From contig CALLKY010000024.1 in NCBI GenBank assembly GCA_938083135.1, positions 1 through 64,000 on the forward strand: a stretch of DNA of 64,000 bases, read 5' to 3'. The stretch comes from an uncultured Alphaproteobacteria bacterium. Its GTDB lineage: Bacteria > Pseudomonadota > Alphaproteobacteria > Bin95. Of this stretch, positions 32,291-41,097 are shown piece by piece. Below the pieces are notes generated by a model. The model saw only the letters and a list, made by a program, of their open reading frames with translations. It did no database searches and was not told the origin of the DNA. Position numbers and translations under genes: made by a program. The stretch's first letter is position 1. Each line of letters opens with the position of its first letter.

Positions 32291-33696
32291 CTACAGTTTC
32301 CTGCGCCGCCAGTCCTTTGGGCGGTCCATAACGCTGTCAACATGATCAACCGGACTCCAATCGCTCACGGCGGTTCCGATGAGGGAAAGCGTGTGCAATT
32401 GCGCGAGCCCGGCGAGCGGTTCGATGTCGCTCACGGCGGTTCTGTTGAGGTCAAGCGCCTGCAATTGCGCGAGCCCGGCCAGGGGTTCGATGTCGCTCAC
32501 GGCGGTTTCGCCTAGGTCAAGCGTGTGCAATTGCGCGAGCCCGGCCAGGGGTTCGATATCGCTCACGGCGGTTCCGGTGAGGTCAAGTCTCTGTAATTTT
32601 GTGAGATTGGCCAGTGGCGTTAGAGGTTTTATCGTTGTGTAATCTGCAAGAAGCTCGCGCAAATTTGGGAATGCGGCGAGCAATGTGGGATCCGGGATTT
32701 CCTGCTTGCTAGTAAATTGGCCAGAAATATCGAGGCTCCGGACGCGTTTTGCCGCCTCTGCCGGTGTTGCTTTGCCGGCGAGAATATTCGCCCGCGCCTC
32801 TGCTTCTGCCGCCTTGCGGATTTCGTGAGCCAGCTCGGGGTCGTCGTCTTCATTCTTATCGATGCGGTCTGCGGTTTCCCTTAGCACATCGGGCAATTCA
32901 TTCAGGCCAGTTTCAATAACATCTTCTAACCGCTCTTCTATGCGCTTCCAAAGATGCCAAGATGGTTCAAGGATATCCTTGCCGCGTTCTAGGCCGCGCG
33001 CCAGATGCCGGAGTTTACCGGAGATACCACCGATCGCGGTTGATAAAGCACGGGCCTTTTCAGTGAGGACGCGCGGCAAGCCTGAAACCGCGGCGGCGGC
33101 ACGTGCGAGGGTTGCGCTGGACCAAAGCGTGCGCTCCAGGGCGTTGGCTCGGGCGGACTCTGGATTGCGGGCCTCCGTTAGCTCTGTTGCAGAGAGCTCA
33201 CTGGCTTCTGCCACCGTTCGGGCACGGGCGCTTGCTGCCTCTGCTGCGTCAGTATCTTCTGGCGCTAAGTCTGTCGCAAAGCTCGGTGCTGGTTCGGCTT
33301 CGCCCAAGGCGCGTAAGACTGATCGGTGCGCAGTAACGACTTCACCGATAAGGTCGCGGAAGGCGGTATCCCAACCTTCATTGCGTTGCATTTGGGGGGA
33401 GCGTCCGGGTCTTCCGGCGGGTCATCAGAGAACGCGAATGGGAGGTACTTTGAGCGGACTTCCGGCAGGAACTCGCTCGCGGCCTCAAGCGGTGTCTTGG
33501 CTTCGCGCCAAAGCCCTTGGGGCAAGTGCTTTAGGCCGCGCAACATCTCTTTCAGCGCATTATCAACGGGTGGCTCTAGTCGGGTATTGGAGCCTTCGAC
33601 ACGATCCAGTAATGCCGACGCCATGTTTGCGACGGTCTCAAGGTCTTGGGCTACGTCGCGTGGTGCCTCATCGAAATTGTCAAAGTCATCGACCAT
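32291..33696 (-). pseudogene. Leucine-rich-repeat protein gene with probable frameshift
   Basis: Two overlapping frames appear to be one gene. The first (33696 down to about 33400) encodes about 100 residues beginning MVDDFDNFDEAPRD. The second (ATG 33391 to 32291, 366 residues) holds long helical segments, then leucine-rich repeats (residues about 240-345) with 22-residue units ending in LTKLQRLDLTGTAVSDIEP. The frames meet at a C6 run on the minus strand (33400-33410); one added C would fuse them into about 469 residues. The tail of the first frame beyond that point looks non-coding. No signal peptide is seen. It may be a bacterial protein-interaction scaffold; function unknown. If the frames are intact as read, two overlapping proteins are the alternative. 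Confidence 0.65.
32363..32626 (-). repeat. Four 66-base tandem repeats coding leucine-rich repeats
   Basis: GCTCACGGCGGTT recurs at 32363, 32429, 32495 and 32561, an exact 66-base period. Each unit codes a 22-residue LRR (L-A-G-L-A-Q-L-x-x-L-x-L-x-x-T-A-V-S-D-I-E-P). The near identity at DNA level of the inner copies indicates recent duplication. Confidence 0.9.
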
Positions 33697-33752
33697 CTCT
33701 CAAACATAAGCGCGGTTGTATGCGCCGCCAAGCGAATTGCGCCGCCTCTGCC

Positions 33753-34511
33753 TCAAGCCGCCGTCCACCCGCCATCCGCCAGCAATGTGTGCCCCGTGAT
33801 GAAGCTGGCCTCATCCGAAAGCAGGTAGAGGATGGGGCTGGCGATTTCTGGGGCTTCGCCGAAGCGGCCTAGGGCGTGGCGGTCTTTGGAGCGGGCGCGG
33901 GCGGCTTGTTCGTCTGGGGCGAGGCTCATGCTGCGGCGGAGCATGGGGGTGTCGATGGCACCGGGGGCGACGGCATTCACGCGGACATTGACGGGGGCGA
34001 GTTCTAAGGCCGCCGCTTTCGCCAGGGAGACAATCGCACCCTTGCTCGCGATATAGGAAGCGTTCGTGACACCGCCGCCGAACGCAAGCTGGCTTGCCAG
34101 AAATACGACGGACCCGCCATTGCCTGCCTCAAACGCTGGCAATGCGGCCTTCAGCCAGGTCCAGGAGCCGCGCACGTTCACGCGGAATACCTCGTCCCAA
34201 TCTTCTGCTGACACACCTTGGATGGTCTGCCCGCTTTTAGAAATCCCCGCTGCCGTGACGACACCTTTCAGCGCCGATCCCATGCCTTGCGCGATCTCCA
34301 CGCCCTTGGCTGCCAGGTCTGCATCGGCAACGTCGCCGCTCAACACCTCCAGCGCTGCATCCTTGAATGTCTCTTTGAGGGCGGCCAGCGCATCGGCATC
34401 CCGGTCCACGGCGAGCACAGCCGCACCCTCCGCCAATGCGCGTTCAATGGTCGCCCGGCCAATGCCAGAGGCACCGCCGGTGACGATGAGAGTGCTGTTC
34501 TGAAAGCGCAT
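33753..34511 (-). CDS. Short-chain dehydrogenase/reductase (SDR)
   Basis: 252-residue NAD(P)-dependent oxidoreductase of the classical SDR type. The coenzyme loop is TGGASGIGRAT (about residues 11-21); an acidic residue after the second strand (VDRDADAL) suggests NAD rather than NADP preference. Catalytic Ser is in VVFLASQLAFGG and YxxxK in ASYIASKGAIVSLAKA. The end reads FITGHTLLADGGWTAA, as in many family members. It is the last gene of a minus-strand group after the glycosyltransferase-like gene, 31 bases apart. Substrate unknown. Confidence 0.9.
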   Translation of the reverse strand: MRFQNSTLIVTGGASGIGRATIERALAEGAAVLAVDRDADALAALKETFKDAALEVLSGDVADADLAAKGVEIAQGMGSALKGVVTAAGISKSGQTIQGVSAEDWDEVFRVNVRGSWTWLKAALPAFEAGNGGSVVFLASQLAFGGGVTNASYIASKGAIVSLAKAAALELAPVNVRVNAVAPGAIDTPMLRRSMSLAPDEQAARARSKDRHALGRFGEAPEIASPILYLLSDEASFITGHTLLADGGWTAA

Positions 34512-34542
34512 GGGTTGGCTCCGCTAGGGTAATGGTTACGTG

Positions 34543-35649
34543 TTAGCCGCTGGCGGCCTTGCCCTTAATGGCCTCACCAATTTTGGCGGCCATCTGGGTT
34601 TGCCCGGCGCGGAGATGGAGGGCCGCGATCCTTAGTGCATTATCGAGCCATTGTGGCGTTGCATCTGCAGCGGCAAGTGCTGCCTTGGCGTCTGCCGCGA
34701 TGGCGGTGGCGATGGGGTCCTCGACGCCTGCGAAGGCGTTCGCTAATTCCGCCGCAGGAATATTTGCGATCTCCGGCGCGTGGTGGGTGGCCGCGTGATT
34801 GTAGATCAGCCCGGCGGATGGTCTGTCACCCGTAGCGAAGCGCCTGAACGCCTCTGCTAGCAGGTCCTGCAGGGTGGTGAATTTGTAGGCGTTGCGGTGA
34901 TCAATAATCACCGGCTCCATCAACCGTCGATGCTCCCCCATGCCCCGGAAATTCCAGCCTTCGGACAATTGCGCATAGGTCACGTCAAAGCGGTTGTTCA
35001 CGGGGCTGAAAAGCTGCGCCAATGCGAGCTGGTCCCGGCGGAGCAGCGTGCGGCGTTCATCAAGTGCGGAGACATGGGCGATATAGGGGCATTCGGTCGC
35101 CGCCGCTGCTAGATCAGGCGTATCGGCGATGCGGAAATGCTTGTCGGACAAATCCCGCCACGCTTCAAACAATTGCTGCGTCTTGGCCCCGCGCTTGAAC
35201 AGCACCAGCCCGCCATTGAACATCGGCTGGCCATAGATACCACGGGAAATGCTGCTGTCCGGGTGACATTCGACCATGGCGATATCAACGTGATCCAGGA
35301 AGCCGAAAATCCGCTGGATCGCGTCTGACTTGATGCGCGTGTCGGTGTCAATTTGCAGGCAGCGTTCGAAGGGGGCGTTGGTGAGGACGCGCAGGCGGTC
35401 AATTTTGGCGCCGGCGGACACATCCTCATAATCCGTGCAGGTCTCGATGATCTCCACATGGTCGAACACGTTGAGGCGGTTCAGTGGGCAATCGGCTTGA
35501 TCGGTATAGAGCCAGACTGGCAATCCGGGTGCCATCTGCTTCATGGTTATGGCGGAAAGTGCTGCTTCTTCAACGAAGCGCGCGTCCTTCGTCGCCACAT
35601 ATACGACGCCGCGCTCACCGCCTTGTGGGCGGGGGGCTGGATCAGTCAC
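34543..35649 (-). CDS. Glycosyltransferase-like (GT-A fold) protein
   Basis: Predicted nucleotide-sugar-dependent transferase, 368 residues from the GTG at 35649. That start overlaps the stop of the upstream 2OG-oxygenase gene (GTGACTGA), which suggests translational coupling; an ATG at 35697 would lengthen the overlap. The N-terminal half has the GT-A look: GVVYVATKDARFVEEAALSAITMKQ, and a DxD-type metal motif in LQIDTDTRIKSD (about residue 100), then PMFNGGLVLFKRG. The C-terminal 100 residues are Ala-rich helices, possibly TPR-like. The partner oxygenase suggests joint modification of one substrate (inference). Acceptor and donor unknown. Confidence 0.75.
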   Translation of the reverse strand: MTDPAPRPQGGERGVVYVATKDARFVEEAALSAITMKQMAPGLPVWLYTDQADCPLNRLNVFDHVEIIETCTDYEDVSAGAKIDRLRVLTNAPFERCLQIDTDTRIKSDAIQRIFGFLDHVDIAMVECHPDSSISRGIYGQPMFNGGLVLFKRGAKTQQLFEAWRDLSDKHFRIADTPDLAAAATECPYIAHVSALDERRTLLRRDQLALAQLFSPVNNRFDVTYAQLSEGWNFRGMGEHRRLMEPVIIDHRNAYKFTTLQDLLAEAFRRFATGDRPSAGLIYNHAATHHAPEIANIPAAELANAFAGVEDPIATAIAADAKAALAAADATPQWLDNALRIAALHLRAGQTQMAAKIGEAIKGKAASG

Positions 35650-36250
35650 GGGAGATATGGGCGTTGAAAACGACGACGGTCCGCTCATGCTCGTCATAAA
35701 ACGGATGGGTGTAGTGCTTCAGATATGACGGGAAAAGTACAAGGTCGCCCGGCTCCGGCACGACCCGGCAATAGGTGTTGCTGTCACCTTTCAGAAACGT
35801 CATTTCCTTCAGGTCGAGCGGTGTTAGGAAGTCAATGCAGCCCTGTGGTTCAGGCCGTGGCGGGGCAACGGCGTAGTAGACGCCGCTCAGCGTAGAGCCC
35901 GCATGAACGTGCGGTGTTTGATAATCATTGGCGTGGGTCAAGGCCGCCCAGCTTATGATTTGGATGTGGGAGGGCAAATCCTTCCGGCCCGTCACCTGGC
36001 GGATATAGTCAATCACCGCCTTGCCCACCATCTGCCGCGCTTCTGCGACGCCGGGCAGCGTGTCGTTATCGAAGAAGTCACCCTTGGTATAGAACCCGCC
36101 CTGATGGGCACGGTGGGCATCGTCAGATGTGTTGTCTGCGGACATCTTACGGATGGTGTCGGCCAGCTTCCTATTCATCTCCGGCGTGCCTGCATTTTTG
36201 CGCAGGAAGATCGGCGTCGCGAAGGCTTGCAGTAGTGTATCGCCGGGCAT
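35642..36250 (-). CDS. TIGR02466-type 2OG-Fe(II) oxygenase
   Basis: 202-residue putative 2-oxoglutarate/iron oxygenase, from the ATG at 36250 (AGGATTTT upstream; the longer frame from 36379 crosses the divergent promoter). It matches the small prolyl-hydroxylase-like family by its N-terminus (LLQAFATPIFLRK) and double-stranded beta-helix motifs: TPHVHAGSTLSGVYYAVAPP with the first metal His pair, and GDLVLFPSYLKHYTHPFYDEHERTVVVFNAHI with the distal His and the Arg that binds 2OG. Family members are often found beside TPR or glycosyltransferase genes. Here it is coupled to a GT-like gene and divergent from a TIGR03032-type gene. Substrate unknown. Confidence 0.8.
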   Translation of the reverse strand: MPGDTLLQAFATPIFLRKNAGTPEMNRKLADTIRKMSADNTSDDAHRAHQGGFYTKGDFFDNDTLPGVAEARQMVGKAVIDYIRQVTGRKDLPSHIQIISWAALTHANDYQTPHVHAGSTLSGVYYAVAPPRPEPQGCIDFLTPLDLKEMTFLKGDSNTYCRVVPEPGDLVLFPSYLKHYTHPFYDEHERTVVVFNAHISRD

Positions 36251-36355
36251 GGCGGAAAATCCTATGAAACTGTAGCGGTTTACACGGACATCGTACAAAA
36301 ACTCCGCTAGTATCGCCAGCAAAACCGCGTCATAGCCAAATTTCCGAAAGTTTCC

Positions 36356-37455
36356 GTGATGAATGATACCCCTGATCAATCTGCCGCGCCCGAAGCCGAC
36401 AAGGGCGCTGATGCGCCAAGGCTGGAGCTTTCGGCCTCTCGCGGGTTTGAAACCTGGCTCGCTGGTGCTGTGGTCAGCCTCGCATTCACCACCTATCAGG
36501 CGGGTAAATTGTTCCTTCTGGGTGTGCAGCCTTCGGGGCGTCTTTCGGTCTTTGAGCGCACGTTTGAGCGCTGCATGGGCCTACATGCGGACCGGAATAC
36601 ACTCTGGATGTCGTCCATTTTCCAGATGTGGCGGTTTGAAAACGCGCTCGAAGCCGGGCAAATGCAGGACAGCTATGACGCCGTTTACCTGCCGCAAGTC
36701 GCGTACACCACGGGCGATTTGGATATCCATGACGTTATGGTCGGCAAGGATGGCAAGCCGATCTTCTGTGCGACACTGTTCAACTGTCTTGGCACGCTTA
36801 GTGAAACCCACAGCTTCCAGCCGATTTGGCGCCCACCCTTCATTTCCAAGCTGGCGGCGGAGGATCGCTGCACCTGAACGGCCTTGCAGGCAAGGATGGT
36901 GAGCCCGCATATGTCACTATGGTCAGTCGGTCTGACGCGGTTGATGGTTGGCGGGACCGGCGGACCGATGGCGGCCTTGTTATGGATGTCGCGTCTGGCG
37001 AAGTTGTTGCGAACGGTCTTTCCATGCCGCACTCGCCCCGCCTCGTGGGGGATCGGCTTTACATGCTGAATTCAGGCACGGGCCAGTTCGGCTATGTCGA
37101 TATCAATACTGGCAAGTTTGAAGAAATCACCTTCTGCCCCGGCTTTGCCCGTGGGCTTTCGATCCAGGGCAAATATGCGCTGATTGGCCTGTCCATGCCG
37201 CGTGATAACAAAACGTTCTCTGGCCTGCCGCTGGATCAGGCGATGAAGGACCGGGACGTTGAGCCCCGATGCGGCCTGTTAGTGATAGACCTGGATTCAG
37301 GCGACGCCATTCACTGGGTGCGCCTCGAAGGCATCGTCTCTGAGATTTACGATGTGGCCATGGTGACTGGCGTGCGGCGGCCAATGGCGATCGGCACACG
37401 GACCGATGATATCCGCCGCATGATCTCCCTCGCACCAAGTGAGTTTGACGCGTAA
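36356..37455 (+). pseudogene. TIGR03032-type protein gene with frameshift
   Basis: The two frames 36356-36877 and 36826-37455 read as one protein of about 365 residues. The first ends PPFISKLAAEDRCT-stop and the second continues LNGLAGKDGEPAYVTMVSRS; inserting one C at about 36871 (TGCACC to TGCCACC) restores RCHLNGLAGKDG. The sequence resembles the TIGR03032/DUF4915 family, cytoplasmic repeat proteins probably forming a beta-propeller (recurrent VYLPQVAYTTGDLDIHDV, DRLYMLNSGTGQFGYVD strands). Start is GTG 36356 or ATG 36359. It diverges from the oxygenase/glycosyltransferase pair across about 105 bases. Whether the shift is real decay or a sequencing error is not decidable here. Confidence 0.75.
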
Positions 37456-37550
37456 GCGGCCAACTGGCGCGCTGCTTGCAAGGACCTATGCAGGAAGGCC
37501 GTGCGATTGGGCGCGGTTGACGACTGCAAAGGTTTCGACAGAGCGCGCAT

Positions 37551-38450
37551 ATGGCGATCAACGCACTCACATCATTGGGAAATACCGAGCGTTCGGGCGA
37601 TAGTACCCGTGCGGACGTGCGGCAAGCTTTGGCCCAGGCAAGTCGCGCCACAGGGGTCGATTTTGCCTATCTGGTGGCGGAAGCGTCTGTTGAAAGCAGC
37701 CTGAATCCGAACGCCAAAGCCAAAACAAGTTCGGCTGCGGGTCTCTTCCAATTCATTGAATCCACCTGGGAAGGCATGGTCGAGCGCCATGGCGCTAAGG
37801 TTGGCCTTGGCAAAGAAGCGGCTGCGTTGGCCAAAGGTGATGTAACCGCAAGCGAACGCCGTCGGATCATGGACCTCCGGTTTGATCCAAAGATTGCGGC
37901 CCGGATGGGGGCGGAATTCGCGGCTGAAAACAGGGATCACCTGCAAGCCAAGCTTGGCCGGGAGCCTGAAGACGCTGATCTGTATCTGGCCCATTTCTTA
38001 GGCCCAGGCGGCGCTTCCAAATTCCTGCAACGCCATGAATCATCACCCGATGCTGCAGCGGCAGACGCATTCCCCGCCGCCGCACGGGCAAATAAGAACA
38101 TCTTCTATCAGGGCGACCGTGCGCGGAGTTATGACGAAATCCGTGAGCGCTTCAGCGCTAAACTTGCCGCCAGGGCCGATGACCTGGACGATGCGCCCGG
38201 GTCCTTCCCAGTTCCAGGCGTCCTCATTCCTGGTCCCTCGATCCGCGTCGTTTCTTCGGCACCATCACGGCCTGCAATTATGCCGAAGCCTGCGGAGAGA
38301 ACTGGCGCTGAAGGCCCGCCGCAAAGCCATGGTGACCCTTGGCTTTCGACATTGATCACGGCGCAGCTATCCCGGAACAGCAGCTTGATGCGTGTTGGCG
38401 ATTCCAGCCAAGCAAATAGCACGGAGACTTTCCGGTCCCTGATGGGATAA
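37551..38450 (+). CDS. Lytic transglycosylase (SLT-domain) protein
   Basis: 299-residue protein whose residues about 22-135 form a lysozyme-like SLT domain. The catalytic Glu is seen in VAEASVESSLNPNAKAKTSSAAGLFQFIESTW (about residue 48), with the usual GLFQF and later YLAHFLGPGGASKFL. The C-terminal half is Pro/Ala-rich and probably unstructured. No clear signal peptide is visible, so export may be by another route, for example with flagellar or secretion machinery; no such genes are adjacent. It would cleave the glycan strands of peptidoglycan to 1,6-anhydro products. Confidence 0.85.
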   Translation: MAINALTSLGNTERSGDSTRADVRQALAQASRATGVDFAYLVAEASVESSLNPNAKAKTSSAAGLFQFIESTWEGMVERHGAKVGLGKEAAALAKGDVTASERRRIMDLRFDPKIAARMGAEFAAENRDHLQAKLGREPEDADLYLAHFLGPGGASKFLQRHESSPDAAAADAFPAAARANKNIFYQGDRARSYDEIRERFSAKLAARADDLDDAPGSFPVPGVLIPGPSIRVVSSAPSRPAIMPKPAERTGAEGPPQSHGDPWLSTLITAQLSRNSSLMRVGDSSQANSTETFRSLMG

Positions 38451-38477
38451 CGGGCGACGACCCACGTTCGCGGATCG

Positions 38478-39230
38478 CTATTTTGCCGTCCACCCCCCAT
38501 CAACGATGATGCTGGTGCCCGTCGTCATTGCGGATACCGGTGCGCATAGATAGACGCAGGCCCCGGCGATTTGATCTTCCGTCGCTAGTTTGCCCATGGG
38601 GATTGATCCCAAAACGAAGGACCGAAATTCTGGGTTTTCCAGGAATGGCCCGGCAAGCGGTGTGGCAACGAAAGTGGGTGCCACCGTATTCACGCGAATG
38701 CCGTGTTCCGCCAAGTCAACCGCCATGGCTTTGGTCATGCCTTCCAGGCCAAATTTGCTCATGCAATAGGCGCTACGCAGCGGGCCGCCAACATGACCCA
38801 TCTGCGATGACATGTTGACGATGGAGCCTGGAACTTTCAGGGCCACAAACTTCTTTGCCGCCGCCTGCGCCACTGTAAATGCGGCGCGGAGGTTCAGATC
38901 CACAATCCGATCGAAGCTTTCGTCGTCTACATCAAGCGCGTGCTGCGGATTGTTCCACCCGGCATTGTTGATCACGCCGTGGAGCGCCGTTAATCCGCCG
39001 ATGAAGGTGCGGACAGCGGCACGGTCCGTCACGTCCAAGGGTGCAATTTGGCAAGATTGGCCTGCAGCTTCGACCTCAGCCTTGAGCGTTTCAAGTTCTG
39101 AAAGCGTGCGGGATACGGCGACGATATCTGCCCCGCTCTCCGCCAACATCAAGGCGGCAGACCGGCCAAGGCCGCGCCCAGCGCCAGTTACCAAAATGGT
39201 CTGGCCTGTAAGATCAAACGGCGCAGTCAT
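38478..39230 (-). CDS. Short-chain dehydrogenase/reductase (SDR)
   Basis: 250-residue NAD(P)-dependent oxidoreductase. Motifs: TGAGRGLGRS (about residues 16-25), NNAGW, catalytic Ser in IVNMSSQMGHVGG and YxxxK in SAYCMSKFGLEGMTKA. The end MTTGTSIIVDGGWTAK is typical. Its ATG overlaps the stop of the RraA-type gene by 4 bases, so the two are translationally coupled; the likely setting is a hydroxy-/keto-acid pathway with an aldolase-like RraA protein (inference). Confidence 0.9.
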   Translation of the reverse strand: MTAPFDLTGQTILVTGAGRGLGRSAALMLAESGADIVAVSRTLSELETLKAEVEAAGQSCQIAPLDVTDRAAVRTFIGGLTALHGVINNAGWNNPQHALDVDDESFDRIVDLNLRAAFTVAQAAAKKFVALKVPGSIVNMSSQMGHVGGPLRSAYCMSKFGLEGMTKAMAVDLAEHGIRVNTVAPTFVATPLAGPFLENPEFRSFVLGSIPMGKLATEDQIAGACVYLCAPVSAMTTGTSIIVDGGWTAK

Positions 39231-39910
39231 GGATTTTCGGCTCCGAACATTTTTAGAAGTTGTGCTTTATCACCAGCCTTTGCGGCATTCAGGATTTTCT
39301 CTTCCTTCGCCTGGATGCCCCGCGCTGCGTCGGGCGTGGCGGCTGCCAATTCATGGGGAATGCGCGCGGCCCCGTTACAATCCATGTGGATCAGGTCGCC
39401 AGGCTTGATCAGTAACCCGGCGATGGTCACAGCCTGGCCGTAATCCACCCAATGCAGGCGGCCATGGCTGGGTTTTACGCAGGTTGCCAGGAACTGAAAG
39501 TTCGCAGGCATTCCGGCGATATCGCGGATGGCACCGTCCGTCAGGACACCAAGGCAGCCCAGTGTCTGGTGGGCGTGGGCCATGACTTCCCCCCAAGAGG
39601 CGGCGGGGCCACGAGCACCGTCAACATCCTGGGAAACTACGATCTTGGGTCCATCCGCGGCTGCGACCGCCGCGTAATAGGCCCCGCGCCGGGCGTTCAG
39701 CACGTCTGCAGACTCTGTTGGCGGGCTGGTCGCAACCATCGCTGTCACGGCATAGCCAACCATTGGGGCCATGTCGGGGAAGGCGCACATCAACGGCTCT
39801 TTGGTATAGCCGTAGTCGCAGAAGCCATCGTCGAGCACTTCAAGCGCATTGCAGATTGTTGGCGTATCGAAGCTGGCGAGTTCATCCAGCAGGCTTTGAG
39901 GATGGTGCAT
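39227..39910 (-). CDS. RraA family protein (HMG/CHA aldolase-like)
   Basis: 227-residue member of the RraA-like superfamily, which covers the ribonuclease-E regulator RraA and the class II 4-hydroxy-4-methyl-2-oxoglutarate aldolases. Visible features: LASFDTPTICNALEVLDDG at the N-terminus, GPKIVVSQDVDG, ASWGEVMAHAHQTLGCLGVLTDGAIRDI with the conserved loop and Arg/Asp used for metal-pyruvate binding in aldolases, and KPGDLIHMDCNGAARIP. Being longer than RraA (about 160 residues) and coupled to an SDR, it is more probably metabolic than a regulator. It lies 4 bases after the DUF2244 gene. Confidence 0.85.
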   Translation of the reverse strand: MHHPQSLLDELASFDTPTICNALEVLDDGFCDYGYTKEPLMCAFPDMAPMVGYAVTAMVATSPPTESADVLNARRGAYYAAVAAADGPKIVVSQDVDGARGPAASWGEVMAHAHQTLGCLGVLTDGAIRDIAGMPANFQFLATCVKPSHGRLHWVDYGQAVTIAGLLIKPGDLIHMDCNGAARIPHELAAATPDAARGIQAKEEKILNAAKAGDKAQLLKMFGAENP

Positions 39911-39913
39911 TGT

Positions 39914-40417
39914 TTATCGCTCCAAATTTGGGGTGCGGGCGTCTGCCAGGGCGCTTTTCAGCGCTTCTGCGAAAGATGCGCGTTCATCGTCTGTCAGGAA
40001 CCGGCCAATGCCGATGCTTCGCCCGTGGGATCGCAGCCGCACTTCGGGAGTGGGCGCCTTCAGCGCTTCAGATGACGGTACGGCGGTGATTTGCATCCAG
40101 TTCGGCTGCATGCGCCATTCCTGCACGCGGCCATTGGGATGGACGCGGCGAACCAAAATTTCGTTCTCAAATAGCTGAACATGCTCGAACAGCCGTCCCG
40201 CGCGATAGTTCATGCGGAAGGCCAGGTAGAATAGCAGCACGTCCAGGCCGAAAAATCCCAAGATCGGCCATGCGCCTGCTGCGGCAAACACCAACCCCAG
40301 CGTGAAGCTAACCGCTGCGACAGAGGCCAGCAGTATCCAGAAACCCTGCACAGGCAAGCTGCGATGGGGATATAGCGTCGCCTCGAAGAGCGGCTTATCG
40401 TTGGAAGCTGATCTCAT
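39914..40417 (-). CDS. DUF2244 family membrane protein
   Basis: 167-residue conserved membrane protein of unknown function, common in alphaproteobacteria. It begins LFEATLYPHRSLP, has two adjacent membrane spans (FWILLASVAAVSFTLGLVFAAAG and PILGFFGLDVLLFYLAFRMNYRAG) and a soluble C-terminal domain with ENEILVRRV and WRMQPNWMQI. It heads a minus-strand group with RraA and the SDR, and is divergent from endonuclease III, 29 bases apart; in many relatives DUF2244 lies near nth as well. Confidence 0.88.
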   Translation of the reverse strand: MRSASNDKPLFEATLYPHRSLPVQGFWILLASVAAVSFTLGLVFAAAGAWPILGFFGLDVLLFYLAFRMNYRAGRLFEHVQLFENEILVRRVHPNGRVQEWRMQPNWMQITAVPSSEALKAPTPEVRLRSHGRSIGIGRFLTDDERASFAEALKSALADARTPNLER

Positions 40418-40446
40418 GCCCGTTCTTCTAACCCGGAATTCGCCCC

Positions 40447-41097
40447 ATGCCGAGACCTATGCCGAAAGCCGATGTCGCGGCGTTTTATGACCGGCTGCGC
40501 ACGATTGACCCAGAGCCCAAGGGGGAACTGGATTATGTCAATCCGTACACGCTTCTGGTGGCGGTGGCTTTGTCTGCACAATCAACCGATGTCGGCGTGA
40601 ACAAAGCAACCAAGGACCTGTTCACGACGGTCGATCACCCAGCAAAAATGCTGGCGCTGGGGGAGGATGGCCTGAAGCAGCACATCAAAACCATCGGGCT
40701 TTATAATACCAAGGCCAAGAACGTCATCGCGCTCAGCCAAATGCTGATGGATGAGCATGATGGTGAGGTACCAGACGATCAAGCGGCGCTGGAACGCTTA
40801 CCGGGCGTTGGTCGCAAGACCGCCAATGTCGTCCGCAACATCGCCTTTGGCGCGCCGACAATGGCGGTGGACACGCATATTTTCAGGATCGGCAATCGCA
40901 CGGGACTGGCACCGGGCAAAACCGTTCTGGCTGTCGAAAAAGGCCTGCTGAAGCGCACGCCGATGGAATTCATGCCCCACGCCCATCACTGGCTCATCCT
41001 GCACGGCCGCTATATCTGCAAAGCGCGAAAGCCCGAATGCTGGCGCTGTCCGGTGGCGGACCTATGCCGCCACACGGACAAGGTTGTGGAGCCTTAG
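40447..41097 (+). CDS. nth: Endonuclease III
   Basis: Base-excision-repair DNA glycosylase/AP lyase of 216 residues acting on oxidised pyrimidines. All key elements are present: helix-hairpin-helix LERLPGVGRKTANVVRNIAFG with catalytic Lys (VGRKTA), catalytic Asp in MAVDTHIFRIGNRTGL, and the C-terminal [4Fe-4S] ligands in CKARKPECWRCPVADLC (C-x6-C-x2-C-x5-C). The N-terminal NPYTLLVAVALSAQSTDVGVN is diagnostic. It converges with a hypothetical gene, overlapping it by 4 bases. Confidence 0.97.
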   Translation: MPRPMPKADVAAFYDRLRTIDPEPKGELDYVNPYTLLVAVALSAQSTDVGVNKATKDLFTTVDHPAKMLALGEDGLKQHIKTIGLYNTKAKNVIALSQMLMDEHDGEVPDDQAALERLPGVGRKTANVVRNIAFGAPTMAVDTHIFRIGNRTGLAPGKTVLAVEKGLLKRTPMEFMPHAHHWLILHGRYICKARKPECWRCPVADLCRHTDKVVEP

